DNA from: an uncultured Flavobacteriales bacterium
GTDB lineage: Bacteria > Bacteroidota > Bacteroidia > Flavobacteriales_D > Crocinitomicaceae
NCBI GenBank assembly: GCA_905478665.1
Contig: CAJQJL010000072.1
Span: forward strand, 1-49,419
DNA length: 49,419 nt
Reading direction: 5' to 3'
Below the pieces are notes generated by a model. The model was not told where the DNA came from, did no database searches, and saw only the letters and a program-made list of their open reading frames with translations. Of this stretch, positions 8,951 through 19,900 are shown piece by piece (within the stretch, counting starts at the first letter, position 1; each line of letters begins with the position of its first letter). Position numbers and translations under genes: made by a program.

Positions 8951-9646
8951 TTATCGCATCAACTCTAACAAACGCCGTACCTTTTCTTCGTTCACCTTTA
9001 AAATCGTTTCCGAAAACATAGAGTTCTCATCCAAAAGATATTTTTTGGTTCCTGAAAAGTGTATTGCATCTGGCTGCACTTCTGAAATCAATTTCTGAAT
9101 ATTACTGGCATTTACTCCTCCTCCAGGCATTATTTCAATTCTACCGTCAGCATACTCCATCATCGCTTTAAGGTTTTCCATGCCCAATTCAACATTTGAA
9201 CCAAGTCCAGAAGAGAGAATTCGTTTTACACCCAATTTCACAAGGGTATCTATCGACTTTTCGAAATTATAGGTATCATCAAATGCGCGGTGAAATGTCA
9301 CATCCATATCCCCAGCCTTCTCAACCATCAGTCCAACAGCTTTTTCGTCAATCAATCCAAATTCATCCAATGCGCCAACAACAACTCCTTTTGCCTCCAT
9401 TGATTTACATTCAAGAATATCCCTCAACATAATTTCAACTTCATCCCAATTATACTGAAAGCCTCCCGGTCGTGGTCGGATAAGTACATGCGTTTCAATT
9501 CCGTAGGCAACGGCATAATCAATAAGTCCAGGTGAAGGGGTTATTCCTCCCTGTTCTAATGTTTGACACAATTCTATTCTGTCAAAATTGAGTTCTTTCG
9601 CAAGTTGAATAGACTCAAGAGAAGCTGCACATAATTCTACTTTCAT
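8951..9646 (-). CDS. cutC: CutC family protein (copper homeostasis)
   Basis: 231-residue TIM-barrel protein, usual length about 240. Motifs: MKVELCAASLESIQLA at the N-terminus, RIELCQTLEQGGITPS, HVLIRPRPGGFQY, VTFHRAFDD, RILSSGLG and MPGGGVNASNI, all hallmarks of CutC. The family was linked to copper tolerance in E. coli, but that role has been questioned. The start ATG overlaps the hexosaminidase stop codon as ATGA, so the two are translationally coupled. Confidence 0.92.
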   Translation of the reverse strand: MKVELCAASLESIQLAKELNFDRIELCQTLEQGGITPSPGLIDYAVAYGIETHVLIRPRPGGFQYNWDEVEIMLRDILECKSMEAKGVVVGALDEFGLIDEKAVGLMVEKAGDMDVTFHRAFDDTYNFEKSIDTLVKLGVKRILSSGLGSNVELGMENLKAMMEYADGRIEIMPGGGVNASNIQKLISEVQPDAIHFSGTKKYLLDENSMFSETILKVNEEKVRRLLELMR

Positions 9647-11919
9647 TTCTCAGCATAGATTAATTCAATTTCATCAATAAAGGTCCATGGCATATTTCCA
9701 GCTCCATCCAAACCTTCAGGAATAAGCTCCATCGCACCAATTGTTATCTTCAAATATCTGGTTTCAACGTTGAAAGAACACGAAAAATCACCATCGTCTG
9801 TAGATTCATTGACATCACTTCCATTTACCTCCCTCCAACTTTTCTTGTCACTAGAAGCCTCCACAATCACCGTTTCAGGAAGATAAATCCACGACCCATT
9901 GTTGTCCATAAAACCGATTTTTACTCCATTCACTTCCTTCACCGTTTCCAAATCGAGAATCATTTCAATTTTTGGCTCTCTGAAACCAAGCCATTCACTC
10001 CCTTTCCACGGCATTGACCCTTCAATTCCATCTACAAGATTCAAACTTCCGTTGTGATCGTATTTCGGATGTGGAGGAGTCAATAATTCGATTGGAATTC
10101 CAATGTCAGCATTTGCTTTAAGCGAATACATAAACGTATCCTCAAACATGTCAGCGCCAATTTTGAAGCTATAATTCACGGTATTGCCATCTGGCTCTCT
10201 TCCAATAAATATGCGATTGTCATCTCCAGTCCCAACTGCACCACTATAGTATTCGTTGATCAACCAAGATGAAACCTCTGCATCAAATTCTGCGGACTTC
10301 GTGGCTCCAGCGAATCCAACGTTAATTCCCAAATCCGTTCGCTCAATAACCATTTCAGGCAAATGAATAGATCGTGAAAAATTCACGTTGTTTCGAGCAA
10401 GAAATGTCTCATGATATGCCAGATAAGATTCCAGAAAACGCTCATAAGAAGGTTTTTGGGTGCACCATAAACTTTGCGAAATGGCCAGCGCTCGGGGATA
10501 AGTCATGTACTCCAAATGGTCCATATCTGGAATATACTCTGTCCATAAATTAGCTTGACCTCCCAATATATAGCCTGCCTCCTCCACAGACAATTCACTC
10601 GGAACAGGGTTAAACTTGTACACCTTCTCTAACGGTAGGTATCCACCAATGGCTAAGGGTTCAATACTATGTCCACTTTGGTAATAATCGAAATAACAAT
10701 ATGTTGTAGGCGACATGACAACGTTGTGCCCTTGTTTTGCAGCTTCAATTCCGCCTTTTTCTCCTCTCCATGACATCACTGCGGCGTTTGGCGACAATCC
10801 TCCCTCCAAAATTTCGTCCCAACCAATTAGCTTACGACCTTTTTCCGTCAAGTAGCTATCTATCTGTCTAATGAAATGACTCTGTAATTCGTGCTCATCT
10901 TTCAACCCATTCTCCTTGATCACTTTCTGACAATCTTTGCATGTTTTCCATCTGGTTTTTGGTGCTTCATCCCCCCCGATATGGATATATTCTGAAGGAA
11001 ACAAGGTCAATACTTCAGATAAAATGTCCTTCATAAAGTTGATCGATTCTTCTTTGGAACAGTAAATATCATCGAAAATACCCCAAAGACCTGGAACGGG
11101 ATTCTCTTCCCCTGTGCATGAGTATTCTGGATACGCAGCAAGTGCGGCACGGCTATGACCAGGCATTTCAATCTCTGGAACAACCGTAATGTAACGCTCA
11201 GCAGCATATGCTACCACGTCCTTTACTTCCTCTTGTGAGTAATAGCCACCATATTTTTGATGTTCGTACTTTCGAGGAGAATCACCGTAATGTCCAATCA
11301 CGGTGCTATCTCTATACGCTCCAATAGTTGTTAGCTCTGGATATTTCTTAATTTCTATACGCCATCCCTGATCATCAGTTAAATGCCAATGAAACGTATT
11401 GAATTTGTAGAATGTCATTAAATCAATGAAGCGTTTGACCTCATCGACAGAAAAGAAATGTCTACTGACATCGAGATGCAGTCCACGCCAACCAAACTTA
11501 GGACTGTCATTTACAAAACTCTTGCGAATCATCCACAATTCATGTTCTCCATGGATCATTTGAAGTAGACTGATCACAGCATGCAAACAGCTTTCATCCG
11601 AGCTATACGTAACAACCACTTCATTGCCCACATTGATGGAGTACGAGCCCTCTGGCACATTTCTAATCTTTAAAAACCGAAGATTTGATTGTTCACCACC
11701 TGCTTGTAGAGCGATTTCAAACTGCGATTCTAATTCCTTCTCTAAAAAATTGTATACATTTTGAGGCATCTCATTTCTGGCTATTGAAAGTGTTTCATTG
11801 AGATCATATTCACCTTGAATAACCTTGTAAACGGTTGGAGTTGGTATGATCGGACAAGGTTCTTGCCCATTCGCAAAGAAAAAGGCAAAAAGTAAAAATC
11901 CAGAGAGGAGCGTTTTCAT
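9643..11919 (-). CDS. Beta-N-acetylhexosaminidase, glycoside hydrolase family 20
   Basis: 758 residues. Signal peptide (1-18, FFFANG) for export; then the GH20b-like N-terminal domain (about 25-140), the catalytic barrel (FGWRGLHLDVSRHFF, HWHLTDDQGWRIEIKKYP, PEIEMPGHS) and the catalytic pair D317-E318 in HIGGDEAPK. The C-terminal 200 residues look like a CHB_HEX_C_1/discoidin-type module (PKIEMILDLETVKEVNGVKIG ... YLKI). It should remove terminal GlcNAc/GalNAc from chitooligosaccharides or glycans in the periplasm or outside. No sorting domain is present. Co-transcribed with cutC (4-base overlap). Confidence 0.93.
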   Translation of the reverse strand: MKTLLSGFLLFAFFFANGQEPCPIIPTPTVYKVIQGEYDLNETLSIARNEMPQNVYNFLEKELESQFEIALQAGGEQSNLRFLKIRNVPEGSYSINVGNEVVVTYSSDESCLHAVISLLQMIHGEHELWMIRKSFVNDSPKFGWRGLHLDVSRHFFSVDEVKRFIDLMTFYKFNTFHWHLTDDQGWRIEIKKYPELTTIGAYRDSTVIGHYGDSPRKYEHQKYGGYYSQEEVKDVVAYAAERYITVVPEIEMPGHSRAALAAYPEYSCTGEENPVPGLWGIFDDIYCSKEESINFMKDILSEVLTLFPSEYIHIGGDEAPKTRWKTCKDCQKVIKENGLKDEHELQSHFIRQIDSYLTEKGRKLIGWDEILEGGLSPNAAVMSWRGEKGGIEAAKQGHNVVMSPTTYCYFDYYQSGHSIEPLAIGGYLPLEKVYKFNPVPSELSVEEAGYILGGQANLWTEYIPDMDHLEYMTYPRALAISQSLWCTQKPSYERFLESYLAYHETFLARNNVNFSRSIHLPEMVIERTDLGINVGFAGATKSAEFDAEVSSWLINEYYSGAVGTGDDNRIFIGREPDGNTVNYSFKIGADMFEDTFMYSLKANADIGIPIELLTPPHPKYDHNGSLNLVDGIEGSMPWKGSEWLGFREPKIEMILDLETVKEVNGVKIGFMDNNGSWIYLPETVIVEASSDKKSWREVNGSDVNESTDDGDFSCSFNVETRYLKITIGAMELIPEGLDGAGNMPWTFIDEIELIYAEK

Positions 11920-11982
11920 GTCTTGAAATTAATGAACATCTTCCAAATAGTATCCAAAAAAATCGGGATTCCTTTGCAGGGA

Positions 11983-12606
11983 TTACCTTCCTGAAATATT
12001 GTATGAGATTGCGTAGAACGCGGGGACCGAATGTGCCTCCTCATGAATAATGATTACTATTGGCAAGTTCGGTCGGTTGGAATAACTCCATTTGAACACT
12101 TCATCTTTTCTTCGCTGTTCCAAGGTAGAACCGAACCGCTCCTTTAACAATTCTGTAGAAACGGGACCACCTTCAAACTTGCACGATTCGTTGCGGTATT
12201 CCTTCATTAAGTTCCAATAGGACGTTCCGTTTTCGTACTTCTTGATAATTTCAGCAATTAGAAAATTGGCTGAGTCCAACGAAATTCTTCCTGAATCAAA
12301 TTCGATAACCTGTACGTTCAACATCGTAATAGTCGTATCCTTCAAGAACTTTGTGCGTCTCCGATAAATTGTATTGATTGTACCAACTGAAGAAGGCATG
12401 TCCGTGGTATCAACGTTATCAAAAAGGAAAACGTCCATTTCTGAATTCACCAATCCAAAAGAAACTTCACTGTACCTTCCGGCGTACTCCTCAGCAGCTT
12501 TTACGGATGTTATTTTGGGAATGTTTTTGTCATGAAACTGTGCATTGGCTGTAAAGCACAACAATCCCATAATGGGCAACAAGCAGAGTTTGAAAGTTTT
12601 GAGCAC
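11983..12606 (-). CDS. Secreted protein, possibly degenerate parvulin-like
   Basis: 207 residues starting at GTG 12606, with signal peptide MLKTFKLCLLPIMGLLCFTANAQ. The second half has an arrangement reminiscent of a parvulin-type prolyl isomerase: FLIAEIIKKYENGTSYWNLMKEY, then a GG (EGGPVS), a long helix and strands near the end. The match is weak and key residues are not obvious, so function stays open. It has its own -7 box 8 bases upstream and 63 bases separate it from the hexosaminidase start. Confidence 0.55.
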   Translation of the reverse strand: MLKTFKLCLLPIMGLLCFTANAQFHDKNIPKITSVKAAEEYAGRYSEVSFGLVNSEMDVFLFDNVDTTDMPSSVGTINTIYRRRTKFLKDTTITMLNVQVIEFDSGRISLDSANFLIAEIIKKYENGTSYWNLMKEYRNESCKFEGGPVSTELLKERFGSTLEQRRKDEVFKWSYSNRPNLPIVIIIHEEAHSVPAFYAISYNISGR

Positions 12607-12614
12607 GATAAGAA

Positions 12615-12622
12615 CAAAGATA
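12615..12622 (-). promoter_or_regulatory. -7 promoter box TATCTTTG, near-leaderless
   Basis: On the minus strand, an exact TAnnTTTG ends 8 bases before the GTG start of the secreted protein at 12606. Transcription would start at or within a few bases of the start codon. Confidence 0.5.
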
Positions 12623-12696
12623 ATTGATAGACGGCAGACCCAATAATTGTTACATCATTAGTTTTCAACAGTAAGTAATAAATTTGTCCACTTTAT

Positions 12697-12769
12697 AGTG
12701 CGCTTCGAGAGCCTCAACGCACTGTGATTACCCAAAAACCTAGTATACGGAGGCTCTCGAAGTATACTA
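12697..12769. repeat. Pair of hairpins with complementary loops
   Basis: Hairpin 1 pairs AGTGCG (12697-12702) with CGCACT (12718-12723). Hairpin 2 pairs TAGTATAC (12741-12748) with GTATACTA (12762-12769). Their 15- and 13-base loops hold CTTCGAGAGCCTC (12703-12715) and GAGGCTCTCGAAG (12750-12762; its last base is also the first base of the hairpin 2 right arm), which are perfect reverse complements. The same bases can thus form two small hairpins, a loop-loop contact, or one long 13-bp hairpin. It begins 4 bases past the icmF stop codon. Confidence 0.8.
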
Positions 12770-12772
12770 CTG

Positions 12773-15700
12773 TTACATATTCCGTCTGTACTGACCTCCT
12801 ACTTCAAACAATGATTGTGTGATCTCTCCCAACGAAGCGTACTTGCATGTCTCCATGAGTTGCTCAAACATATTTCTGTTCTGAACTGCTGCTTTCTGCA
12901 CCTTTTCAATTCCCTCAAGTGCTTCTTTCTCGTAGGTTCCGTGTAATTCATTCAACATATTGATCTGGTACTCTTTCTCTTCCTCAGTTGCACGTATGAC
13001 TTCCTTCGGTAAAATCGTTGGTGAGCCCTTCGAACTCAAAAAGGTATTCACCCCAATTATTGGAAATTCTCCAGTATGTTTCAAGGTTTCATAATACAAT
13101 GACTCCTCTTGAATTTTAGAACGTTGGTACATAGTTTCCATTGCGCCGAGAACGCCACCACGTTCCGTAATACGATCGAATTCTGTAAGTACTGCTGCTT
13201 CTACTAAATCAGTCAACTCTTCGATAATGAATGAACCTTGCAATGGATTCTCATTCTTAGCCAATCCTAACTCGCGGTTGATGATTAACTGAATTGCCAT
13301 AGCACGACGCACTGACTCTTCTGTAGGCGTTGTAATCGCTTCATCGTATGCATTCGTGTGTAGTGAATTACAATTATCATAAATCGCATACAAGGCTTGC
13401 AAAGTAGTACGGATGTCATTGAAATCAATTTCTTGTGCGTGCAATGAACGTCCCGAAGTTTGAATATGGTACTTCAACATTTGTGCTCTTGGATTCGCTC
13501 CATATTTCTTCGCCATTGCTTTTGCCCAAATTCTTCTTGCAACACGTCCTATAACTGCATATTCAGGATCAATACCGTTTGAGAAGAAGAAGGATAAGTT
13601 AGGCCCAAAGGCGTTGATATCCATTCCACGACTCATGTAATATTCTACGTAAGTAAATCCATTCGCTAATGTGAAGGCTAATTGGGTAATTGGGTTCGCT
13701 CCTGCTTCAGCAATGTGATATCCAGAAATAGATACAGAATAAAAATTCCGAACTCCATTTTCAATGAAGTATTCCTGCACGTCTCCCATCAAGCGAAGTG
13801 CAAATTCAGTAGAGAAGATACACGTATTTTGTGCTTGATCTTCCTTTAGAATGTCAGCTTGAACAGTACCACGAACCTGTGTAAGTGTCTTTGTTTTGAT
13901 TTCCGCGTAAGCATCTGCTGATAAAACTTGGTCACCTGTCACTCCCAACAACATCAATCCCAAACCATCATTTCCTTCAGGAAGTTCTCCTTGGTACTCT
14001 GGACGTTTGGTTCCCTTTGCTTTATACATGGCTGCAATCTTCGCTTCAACCTCTTTCTCTAGTCCATTTTCTTTGATGTACTTTTCGCAGTTCTGATCGA
14101 TGGCCGCATTCATGAAAAAACCAAGCATCATTGGAGCTGGTCCATTGATCGTCATCGACACAGATGTTTTCGGATCGGAAAGATCAAATCCTGAATACAA
14201 TTTTTTTGCATCATCCAAGCAACAGATAGAAACTCCGGAGTTTCCAATTTTCCCATAAATGTCTGGGCGAATATTTGGATCATTTCCATACAAGGTAACA
14301 GAATCGAAAGCCGTGGAGAGTCGTTTCGCTGGCATCCCCAAACTTACGTAGTGAAAACGTTTGTTTGTTCGTTCCGGCCCGCCTTCTCCTGCAAACATTC
14401 GCGTTGGATCTTCTCCCTCACGTTTGAATGGGAATAAGCCTGATGTGTACGGGAATTCGCCTGGCACATTCTCTTGTAAAGACCAACGTAACACATCTCC
14501 CCAACCGTTATATTTCGGTGTAGCAATTTTCGGGATTTGTGAATGTGACAATGACTCTGTGTGTGTTTGTAAAGTCAACTCTTTATCGCGCACCTTGAAC
14601 TTAAATTCAGGATTTTTATACCGTTGCTTCTTATCTTCCCATGACTCTAGAATTGCCCAGTTCTTTGGATCAAAATTTAATTTCTCATTCTCAAATGCTT
14701 CTTGCAGGGCCTTAACCAAACGATCCTTATCGTCCATTTCAGAAGCGCTAATTGATTCAATCGAAGAGTTTAATCCCCATAATGTATCAGCTACTTTCAC
14801 TTGACTATCAACCCATCTGTCGTAGGAACGGTTATTCTCTGAAATTTCTGATAAGTAGCGCGTTCTGTCTGGTGGAATGACGAAAATCTTCTCCGACATC
14901 TCTTGTGTAATCTCAAATGTCGATTTCAAGTTCGTTCCCGTCTTCTCTACTAACTTATCCATGATCACCTTGTACAAGGTATTCATCCCAGGATCGTTAA
15001 ATTGAGAAGCAATTGTCCCAAATACTGGCATTGAATCAACGTTCTCATCAAACTTGTTGTGATTTCGTTTATACTGCTTTCGAACATCACGTAACGCATC
15101 CAATGCTCCACGCTTATCGAATTTATTCAATGCGATAACATCTGCAAAATCCAACATATCAATCTTCTCCAATTGCGTAGCTGCACCGTATTCTGGTGTC
15201 ATTACGTAGAGAGACATATCTGAATGATCCAAAATTTCAGTATCCGATTGACCAATACCAGATGTTTCTAGAATGATTAAATCATATTCAGCAGCCTTCA
15301 ATATTGTGATTGCCTCAGCAACGTGCCTTGACAGCGCTAAATTCGATTGACGGGTTGCCAAAGAGCGCATGTAAACTCTATCACTCTTAATCGAGTTCAT
15401 ACGAATTCGATCTCCCAACAAAGCTCCCCCTGTCTTTCGCTTAGAAGGGTCAACTGATACTACCGCAATATTTTTATCCTCAAAATCTATTAGAAAACGG
15501 CGAACTAACTCATCCACAAGCGATGACTTCCCAGCCCCACCTGTCCCTGTGATTCCAAGTACTGGAACTGAAGTCGATGCTGCCATCTTGTTCACCTGCT
15601 CCAAAATCGCTTTTGATTCCTCCGCGAAATTTTCTGCAGCAGAAATCATCCGTGCAATGCTCGGAACATTCTTTTCTTTTAACAGATCAACTTCTCCGTT

Positions 15701-16153
15701 CAACTCATTTCCAACTGGAAAGTCACATCTTTTTATCAAATCATTGATCATTCCCTGAAGCCCCATAGATCTTCCATCGTCTGGATGATAAATGCGCTCT
15801 ATGCCGTATGCTTCCAGGTCTTCAATCTCAGATGGAAGAATTGTTCCGCCACCTCCACCAAAAATTTTGATCTGAGGAGCACCTTTTTCCTTCAACAAAT
15901 CGTGCATGTACTTGAAGTACTCGTTATGCCCACCTTGGTAGGAGGTCATCGCAATTGCCTGAGCATCTTCCTGAATAGCACAGTCCACCACTTCTTCAAC
16001 CGAACGGTCGTGCCCGAGGTGAATCACTTCGCATCCTGTTGCTTGAATGATCCGACGCATGATATTGATGGCTGCGTCGTGTCCGTCAAAGAGGGAAGCT
16101 GCTGTAACGATTCGTACTTTATTTGTTGGGATATAAGGTTCTATTCTTTCCAT
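12773..16153 (-). CDS. icmF: Fused isobutyryl-CoA mutase IcmF
   Basis: 1126 residues, the length of known IcmF fusions. Order: B12-binding domain (1-150; DGHDAA with His25 as probable cobalt ligand), MeaB-like G-protein chaperone (P-loop [10 protein letters not shown], 200-209; later [10 protein letters not shown]), linker, and the acyl-CoA mutase barrel (about 560-1126). The active-site stretch [11 protein letters not shown] (567-577) resembles IcmF rather than the methylmalonyl-CoA mutase version with its RGPY-type motif. Predicted reaction: B12-dependent interconversion of isobutyryl- and n-butyryl-CoA (or a related pair), with the G-domain loading and guarding the cofactor. Upstream it diverges from a methyltransferase. 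Confidence 0.92.
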   Translation of the reverse strand: MERIEPYIPTNKVRIVTAASLFDGHDAAINIMRRIIQATGCEVIHLGHDRSVEEVVDCAIQEDAQAIAMTSYQGGHNEYFKYMHDLLKEKGAPQIKIFGGGGGTILPSEIEDLEAYGIERIYHPDDGRSMGLQGMINDLIKRCDFPVGNELNGEVDLLKEKNVPSIARMISAAENFAEESKAILEQVNKMAASTSVPVLGITGTGGAGKSSLVDELVRRFLIDFEDKNIAVVSVDPSKRKTGGALLGDRIRMNSIKSDRVYMRSLATRQSNLALSRHVAEAITILKAAEYDLIILETSGIGQSDTEILDHSDMSLYVMTPEYGAATQLEKIDMLDFADVIALNKFDKRGALDALRDVRKQYKRNHNKFDENVDSMPVFGTIASQFNDPGMNTLYKVIMDKLVEKTGTNLKSTFEITQEMSEKIFVIPPDRTRYLSEISENNRSYDRWVDSQVKVADTLWGLNSSIESISASEMDDKDRLVKALQEAFENEKLNFDPKNWAILESWEDKKQRYKNPEFKFKVRDKELTLQTHTESLSHSQIPKIATPKYNGWGDVLRWSLQENVPGEFPYTSGLFPFKREGEDPTRMFAGEGGPERTNKRFHYVSLGMPAKRLSTAFDSVTLYGNDPNIRPDIYGKIGNSGVSICCLDDAKKLYSGFDLSDPKTSVSMTINGPAPMMLGFFMNAAIDQNCEKYIKENGLEKEVEAKIAAMYKAKGTKRPEYQGELPEGNDGLGLMLLGVTGDQVLSADAYAEIKTKTLTQVRGTVQADILKEDQAQNTCIFSTEFALRLMGDVQEYFIENGVRNFYSVSISGYHIAEAGANPITQLAFTLANGFTYVEYYMSRGMDINAFGPNLSFFFSNGIDPEYAVIGRVARRIWAKAMAKKYGANPRAQMLKYHIQTSGRSLHAQEIDFNDIRTTLQALYAIYDNCNSLHTNAYDEAITTPTEESVRRAMAIQLIINRELGLAKNENPLQGSFIIEELTDLVEAAVLTEFDRITERGGVLGAMETMYQRSKIQEESLYYETLKHTGEFPIIGVNTFLSSKGSPTILPKEVIRATEEEKEYQINMLNELHGTYEKEALEGIEKVQKAAVQNRNMFEQLMETCKYASLGEITQSLFEVGGQYRRNM

Positions 16154-16186
16154 AAATACGTGTTCTTAAGCTTTGAAAAAGCGTAG

Positions 16187-16194
16187 CAAAAATA
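16187..16194 (-). promoter_or_regulatory. -7 promoter box TATTTTTG for icmF
   Basis: Exact TAnnTTTG on the minus strand, 33 bases before the icmF ATG. No Shine-Dalgarno sequence is visible in the leader. Confidence 0.5.
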
Positions 16195-16264
16195 AGGATT
16201 TTAGTTGTTTTATTTGTGTTTATGGCCTTAAGGTTTTTCTAGTAACTTTAATCCACAAATAATT

Positions 16265-16900
16265 ATGAATTCAGACAAAAACAAAATCGCTGTGGAAATC
16301 TTTGATAAACTAGCAGACGTTTATCAGAACAAATTCATGAATGTAAGTACATATGCTAAGACATTGGATCTTTTTTGTGACGGTGTTCGTCAAGGGAATG
16401 CCGAAATATTAGAACTTGCATGTGGACCTGGAAATATCACACATTATTTGATTGAAAACCGTCCAGAATTAAAAATCTTGGGAGCGGATTTATCACCACG
16501 AATGATTGAACGCGCAAAAGTGAATAATCCAACTGCTGATTTTCGCGTAATGGACTGTCGAGATTTTAGCTCGTTAGATAGGAAATATGATGGTATCGTT
16601 TGCGGTTTCCTATTGCCCTATTTATCGAAAAAAGAGGCAATCAAATTAATCGCAGATACCTCTTTGCAACTGAAGAAAAAGGGGATTCTATATCTCAGCA
16701 CAATGGAAGACGATTATTCCAATTCAGGATTAAAAAAAGGAAGTAGTGGAGATGAAATCTTTATGCATTATCATCAAGCGGATTATTTATGTGAATCGCT
16801 GGAACAAAACGGTTTTAAACTCGTTGAGATGCAACGAATTGAGATTCCCGAGCAAGAATTGATGGATCTCATCCTGATTGCGCAGAAAATGAGAAGTTAA
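16265..16900 (+). CDS. Class I SAM-dependent methyltransferase
   Basis: 211 residues. SAM-binding motif I is ELACGPGN (50-57), followed by ILGADLSPRMIERAK (acidic loop), FRVMDCRDF and YDGIVCGFLLPYLS (motif IV region). The fold is that of Methyltransf_25/11 enzymes; the substrate cannot be predicted. It stands alone, divergent from icmF and convergent with the large PKD-domain gene, whose true end lies 5 bases away. Confidence 0.85.
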   Translation: MNSDKNKIAVEIFDKLADVYQNKFMNVSTYAKTLDLFCDGVRQGNAEILELACGPGNITHYLIENRPELKILGADLSPRMIERAKVNNPTADFRVMDCRDFSSLDRKYDGIVCGFLLPYLSKKEAIKLIADTSLQLKKKGILYLSTMEDDYSNSGLKKGSSGDEIFMHYHQADYLCESLEQNGFKLVEMQRIEIPEQELMDLILIAQKMRS

Positions 16901-16905
16901 TATGA

Positions 16906-19900
16906 TCATTGAATGATCGTGAACTTTAATACCCTACGCTCCGACCCAACTTCAATTGATATGAAATAGACACCGGGAAGAATTACTGGAGAATAGGTAC
17001 TCAGATTGAATCCTTTCTTGAATTGAACTTTGTCATCCGAATAAATCAACTTCCCAGTCATATCAAGAATATTGACCGTTCCAATTCCACTAATCTGAGA
17101 AAAGACACTAAGTTGATCGCTCCATTACTTGGGTTCGGATAAATCGTGGCATCCAACAATCCACCTTCTTTTTCACAATCTACATAGATGGCTCCGTGTT
17201 CAGCAACGACTCCATTCAAATCTTGCTCACTCAATCTGTAATAAGAATTAGTCGTACGGTTTTTATCGGTAAACGTATAATGACGCATTTGGGATGAATT
17301 TCCCGCTGCGGGAAGCTCTCCGATCAACTCGAAAGACGCACCATTTGTAGATCGTTCAATTAGGAAGCTATGAGAATTGGTTTCATTTGATGTAGACCAT
17401 GATAAATGTGTTCCATCCTCATCACAATTCGCTGCATAATTAACTAACTCAACCGACAAAGGAAGTAAGGCTCCATTCTTTGTGTAAGCCAGTGCATAAT
17501 TTGAGAAATCACTAAAAGTCATGGTTGTGGAATCGTCTACGCGGACTCCATTCGCAGTGTAGTCCCATGCATCGCCTTCAATTTCTTGCTTGAGTAAGGT
17601 ATACGCTCCACTTCCCCATACTTGAGCGAAAGTCCAATATGATTGATCTGGACTTACTGATGCAGTGTAATTCCCACCTAGCACGGGGTTTTTAACACTC
17701 ATGTGCCAATACCCTTCTGTTTCAACTTGTTCTACCGTATCAGGCGCAAATGGAAATCCAAATATAATGCTTGGGACAACTCCTGTCGGGTTTGGTGTCA
17801 AATCCAGAAAACGAGCGGTGACATTCGAATTGCCAGTCAACAAATTAGGTGTGAAACGCAAAGGTTCAAAATACGTTTCTAAGTCTGAATTATCACTTCC
17901 TACGTGGAAGGTGTAAACCCCACCTGATGAAGTAAATGCCCTATTGTAATGACCAAGAACGTGACCGCCAGTATGGACTACAATATTGGGACTATTATTC
18001 GTAACGAAGAGTGTATCCACTCCAGCATTGACATAATTCCCAAGTCCCGTTGGTAATGTAAAGAGCAAACTGTCAGAAACTACCGTATTTCCACTTAGCG
18101 ACTTTACGCCTGAACCATCGAATTGAACTTTGAAATAATCAGGCCCAATAACACTGGTTTGTTTCACTGTCTGCGCACAAATTCCGTCAAATCGAATTTT
18201 TCCTGCTGGAAGCAAATACGTCCCCGTTAATTCTGGTAAAATAGTTGCGCATTTTGCCAATTGCAACTCACCGCCCAACATTGTCAGATTACCCGTTCCA
18301 TTCAATGTAAAAGTGTTTGCATCCAGAATTCCACTTTGAATTGTTAAGGTTTTCGGTGTATTCAAGGTATAATTGAACGCACTTACCAAAGAAGCTTTAA
18401 TTCCTGGGCTTTTATTTACGAGTACATTTCCGAACACTTGATTTGCATCTAGACTTACATCTGATGTATTTGCCTGATCTAAGCAACCTCCACACGCATC
18501 AATGAATTCTATTTCTCCATTAATTGCTGTAAATGTCCCAGCAGATTTCGAGAGATTTCGATTTACAGACAATGTGTAAACATCCATATCAAATGTCCCT
18601 GTGGTAGAAATATCCATTGATCGCGGCCACATATTGGTTTCCAAGGTTAGATCACTTGACGCTACAGACACGTCTACATCGTAAAGCGTTCCACTTCCTT
18701 TATAAATTGACGGAGTATTAGCAAAGATTACATCGGGTGGTTGAAGGGTTGTCGTGGTGGTTATTTCACCCTCATTCAACATATCCCTATCGACGGTTAG
18801 GGTGTTATTTCCGTTAATCGTAATGACTCCAAAATTACATACATCACGTGCTACAGCTGCCGCGCCAATTTGTGGCATTACGCATGCCCCACATAATGTA
18901 GCAGGTACCAGCACATCATCCGCGGACGTTGGAACGGCATTGCTCGACCAATTCCCTGCTAAGCTCCAAACACTGCTCACATCTCCCTCCCATGTATTTG
19001 CTGGAGATCCTCCTCCCGTAGTTCCCGTAATCGTGATATCATCACACGCAAAAGACGGATCAGAACCCGTGCCATTATCCCCATTCATCCAGCGGTATCC
19101 AATCTTAAGATTAGCAATTCCCTCGCACGTCGCAGGTAATGCAATTGAATAACCTGCCCACTGACCTTGTGGAGCACATCCTGCCAATGGGGGTTTTGGC
19201 GTGTCAACCAATGTTAACCAACTACCTCCTCCATCAATACTATATTCAACAATCGCATTGTCGACACTTCCCTCTCCAAGTTCTATGTAATTGAAATCGA
19301 GTGTGAGTCCAGTAACGCCAACAGTGCTTATATTATTCGAAAATGATCTCACATCTGAATCAACGCAATACAGTATTCCACACGCTCCTCCAGCGTCATA
19401 TGCTGCTCCAATATCTCCCAATGAAGTAGAACTAATGTGCAAACTTTGATCACCACTACCAGCTGAGCCACATTGACCTATTGCATTTCCATCCTCAGCA
19501 TCACTGATGTACCAAATATTTGGTTGACTTCCCTGAGCTCCGATTGTGTTATTTAGTGGAGTTGTAACCCAATTACTTCCAGCTCCTCCGTTGCCGTCAA
19601 AGTCTTCTTCAAAAACAAGGATTGGTCCGCCACCACCTGCTCCACCACAATTACAGTCCAACGCTTCGATATAGGCAACTTTTGTTTCTGTATCACTGCC
19701 TTCAGCATTTGTAACGGTTAATTCAACTTGATAGGTTCCAATAGCGTCAAAAGTGACATCAGGATTCTGACTTGCCGCAGTTGTTCCATTTCTATAGGTC
19801 ACTGTTGCAGGAGTGAATGTCCATGCCCAAGTAGTTATAGGAGAAAACGCTGTACTCGTACTCAAATCAGTAAACGTCACTGTATCTTGCGAACTCACTG

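Noticed and set aside
14361-14804. 147-codon open frame on the plus strand opposite icmF, and similar long antisense frames at 4861-5226 and 31021-31608
   Set aside because: Each lies wholly or almost wholly inside a clear gene, has no recognisable protein features or promoter, and follows from the codon composition of the real gene.
16904-16918. GATCATT-G-AATGATC palindrome as a bidirectional terminator
   Set aside because: The stem would leave a one-base loop and no T-run follows; it also lies partly in the coding tail of the large T9SS gene.
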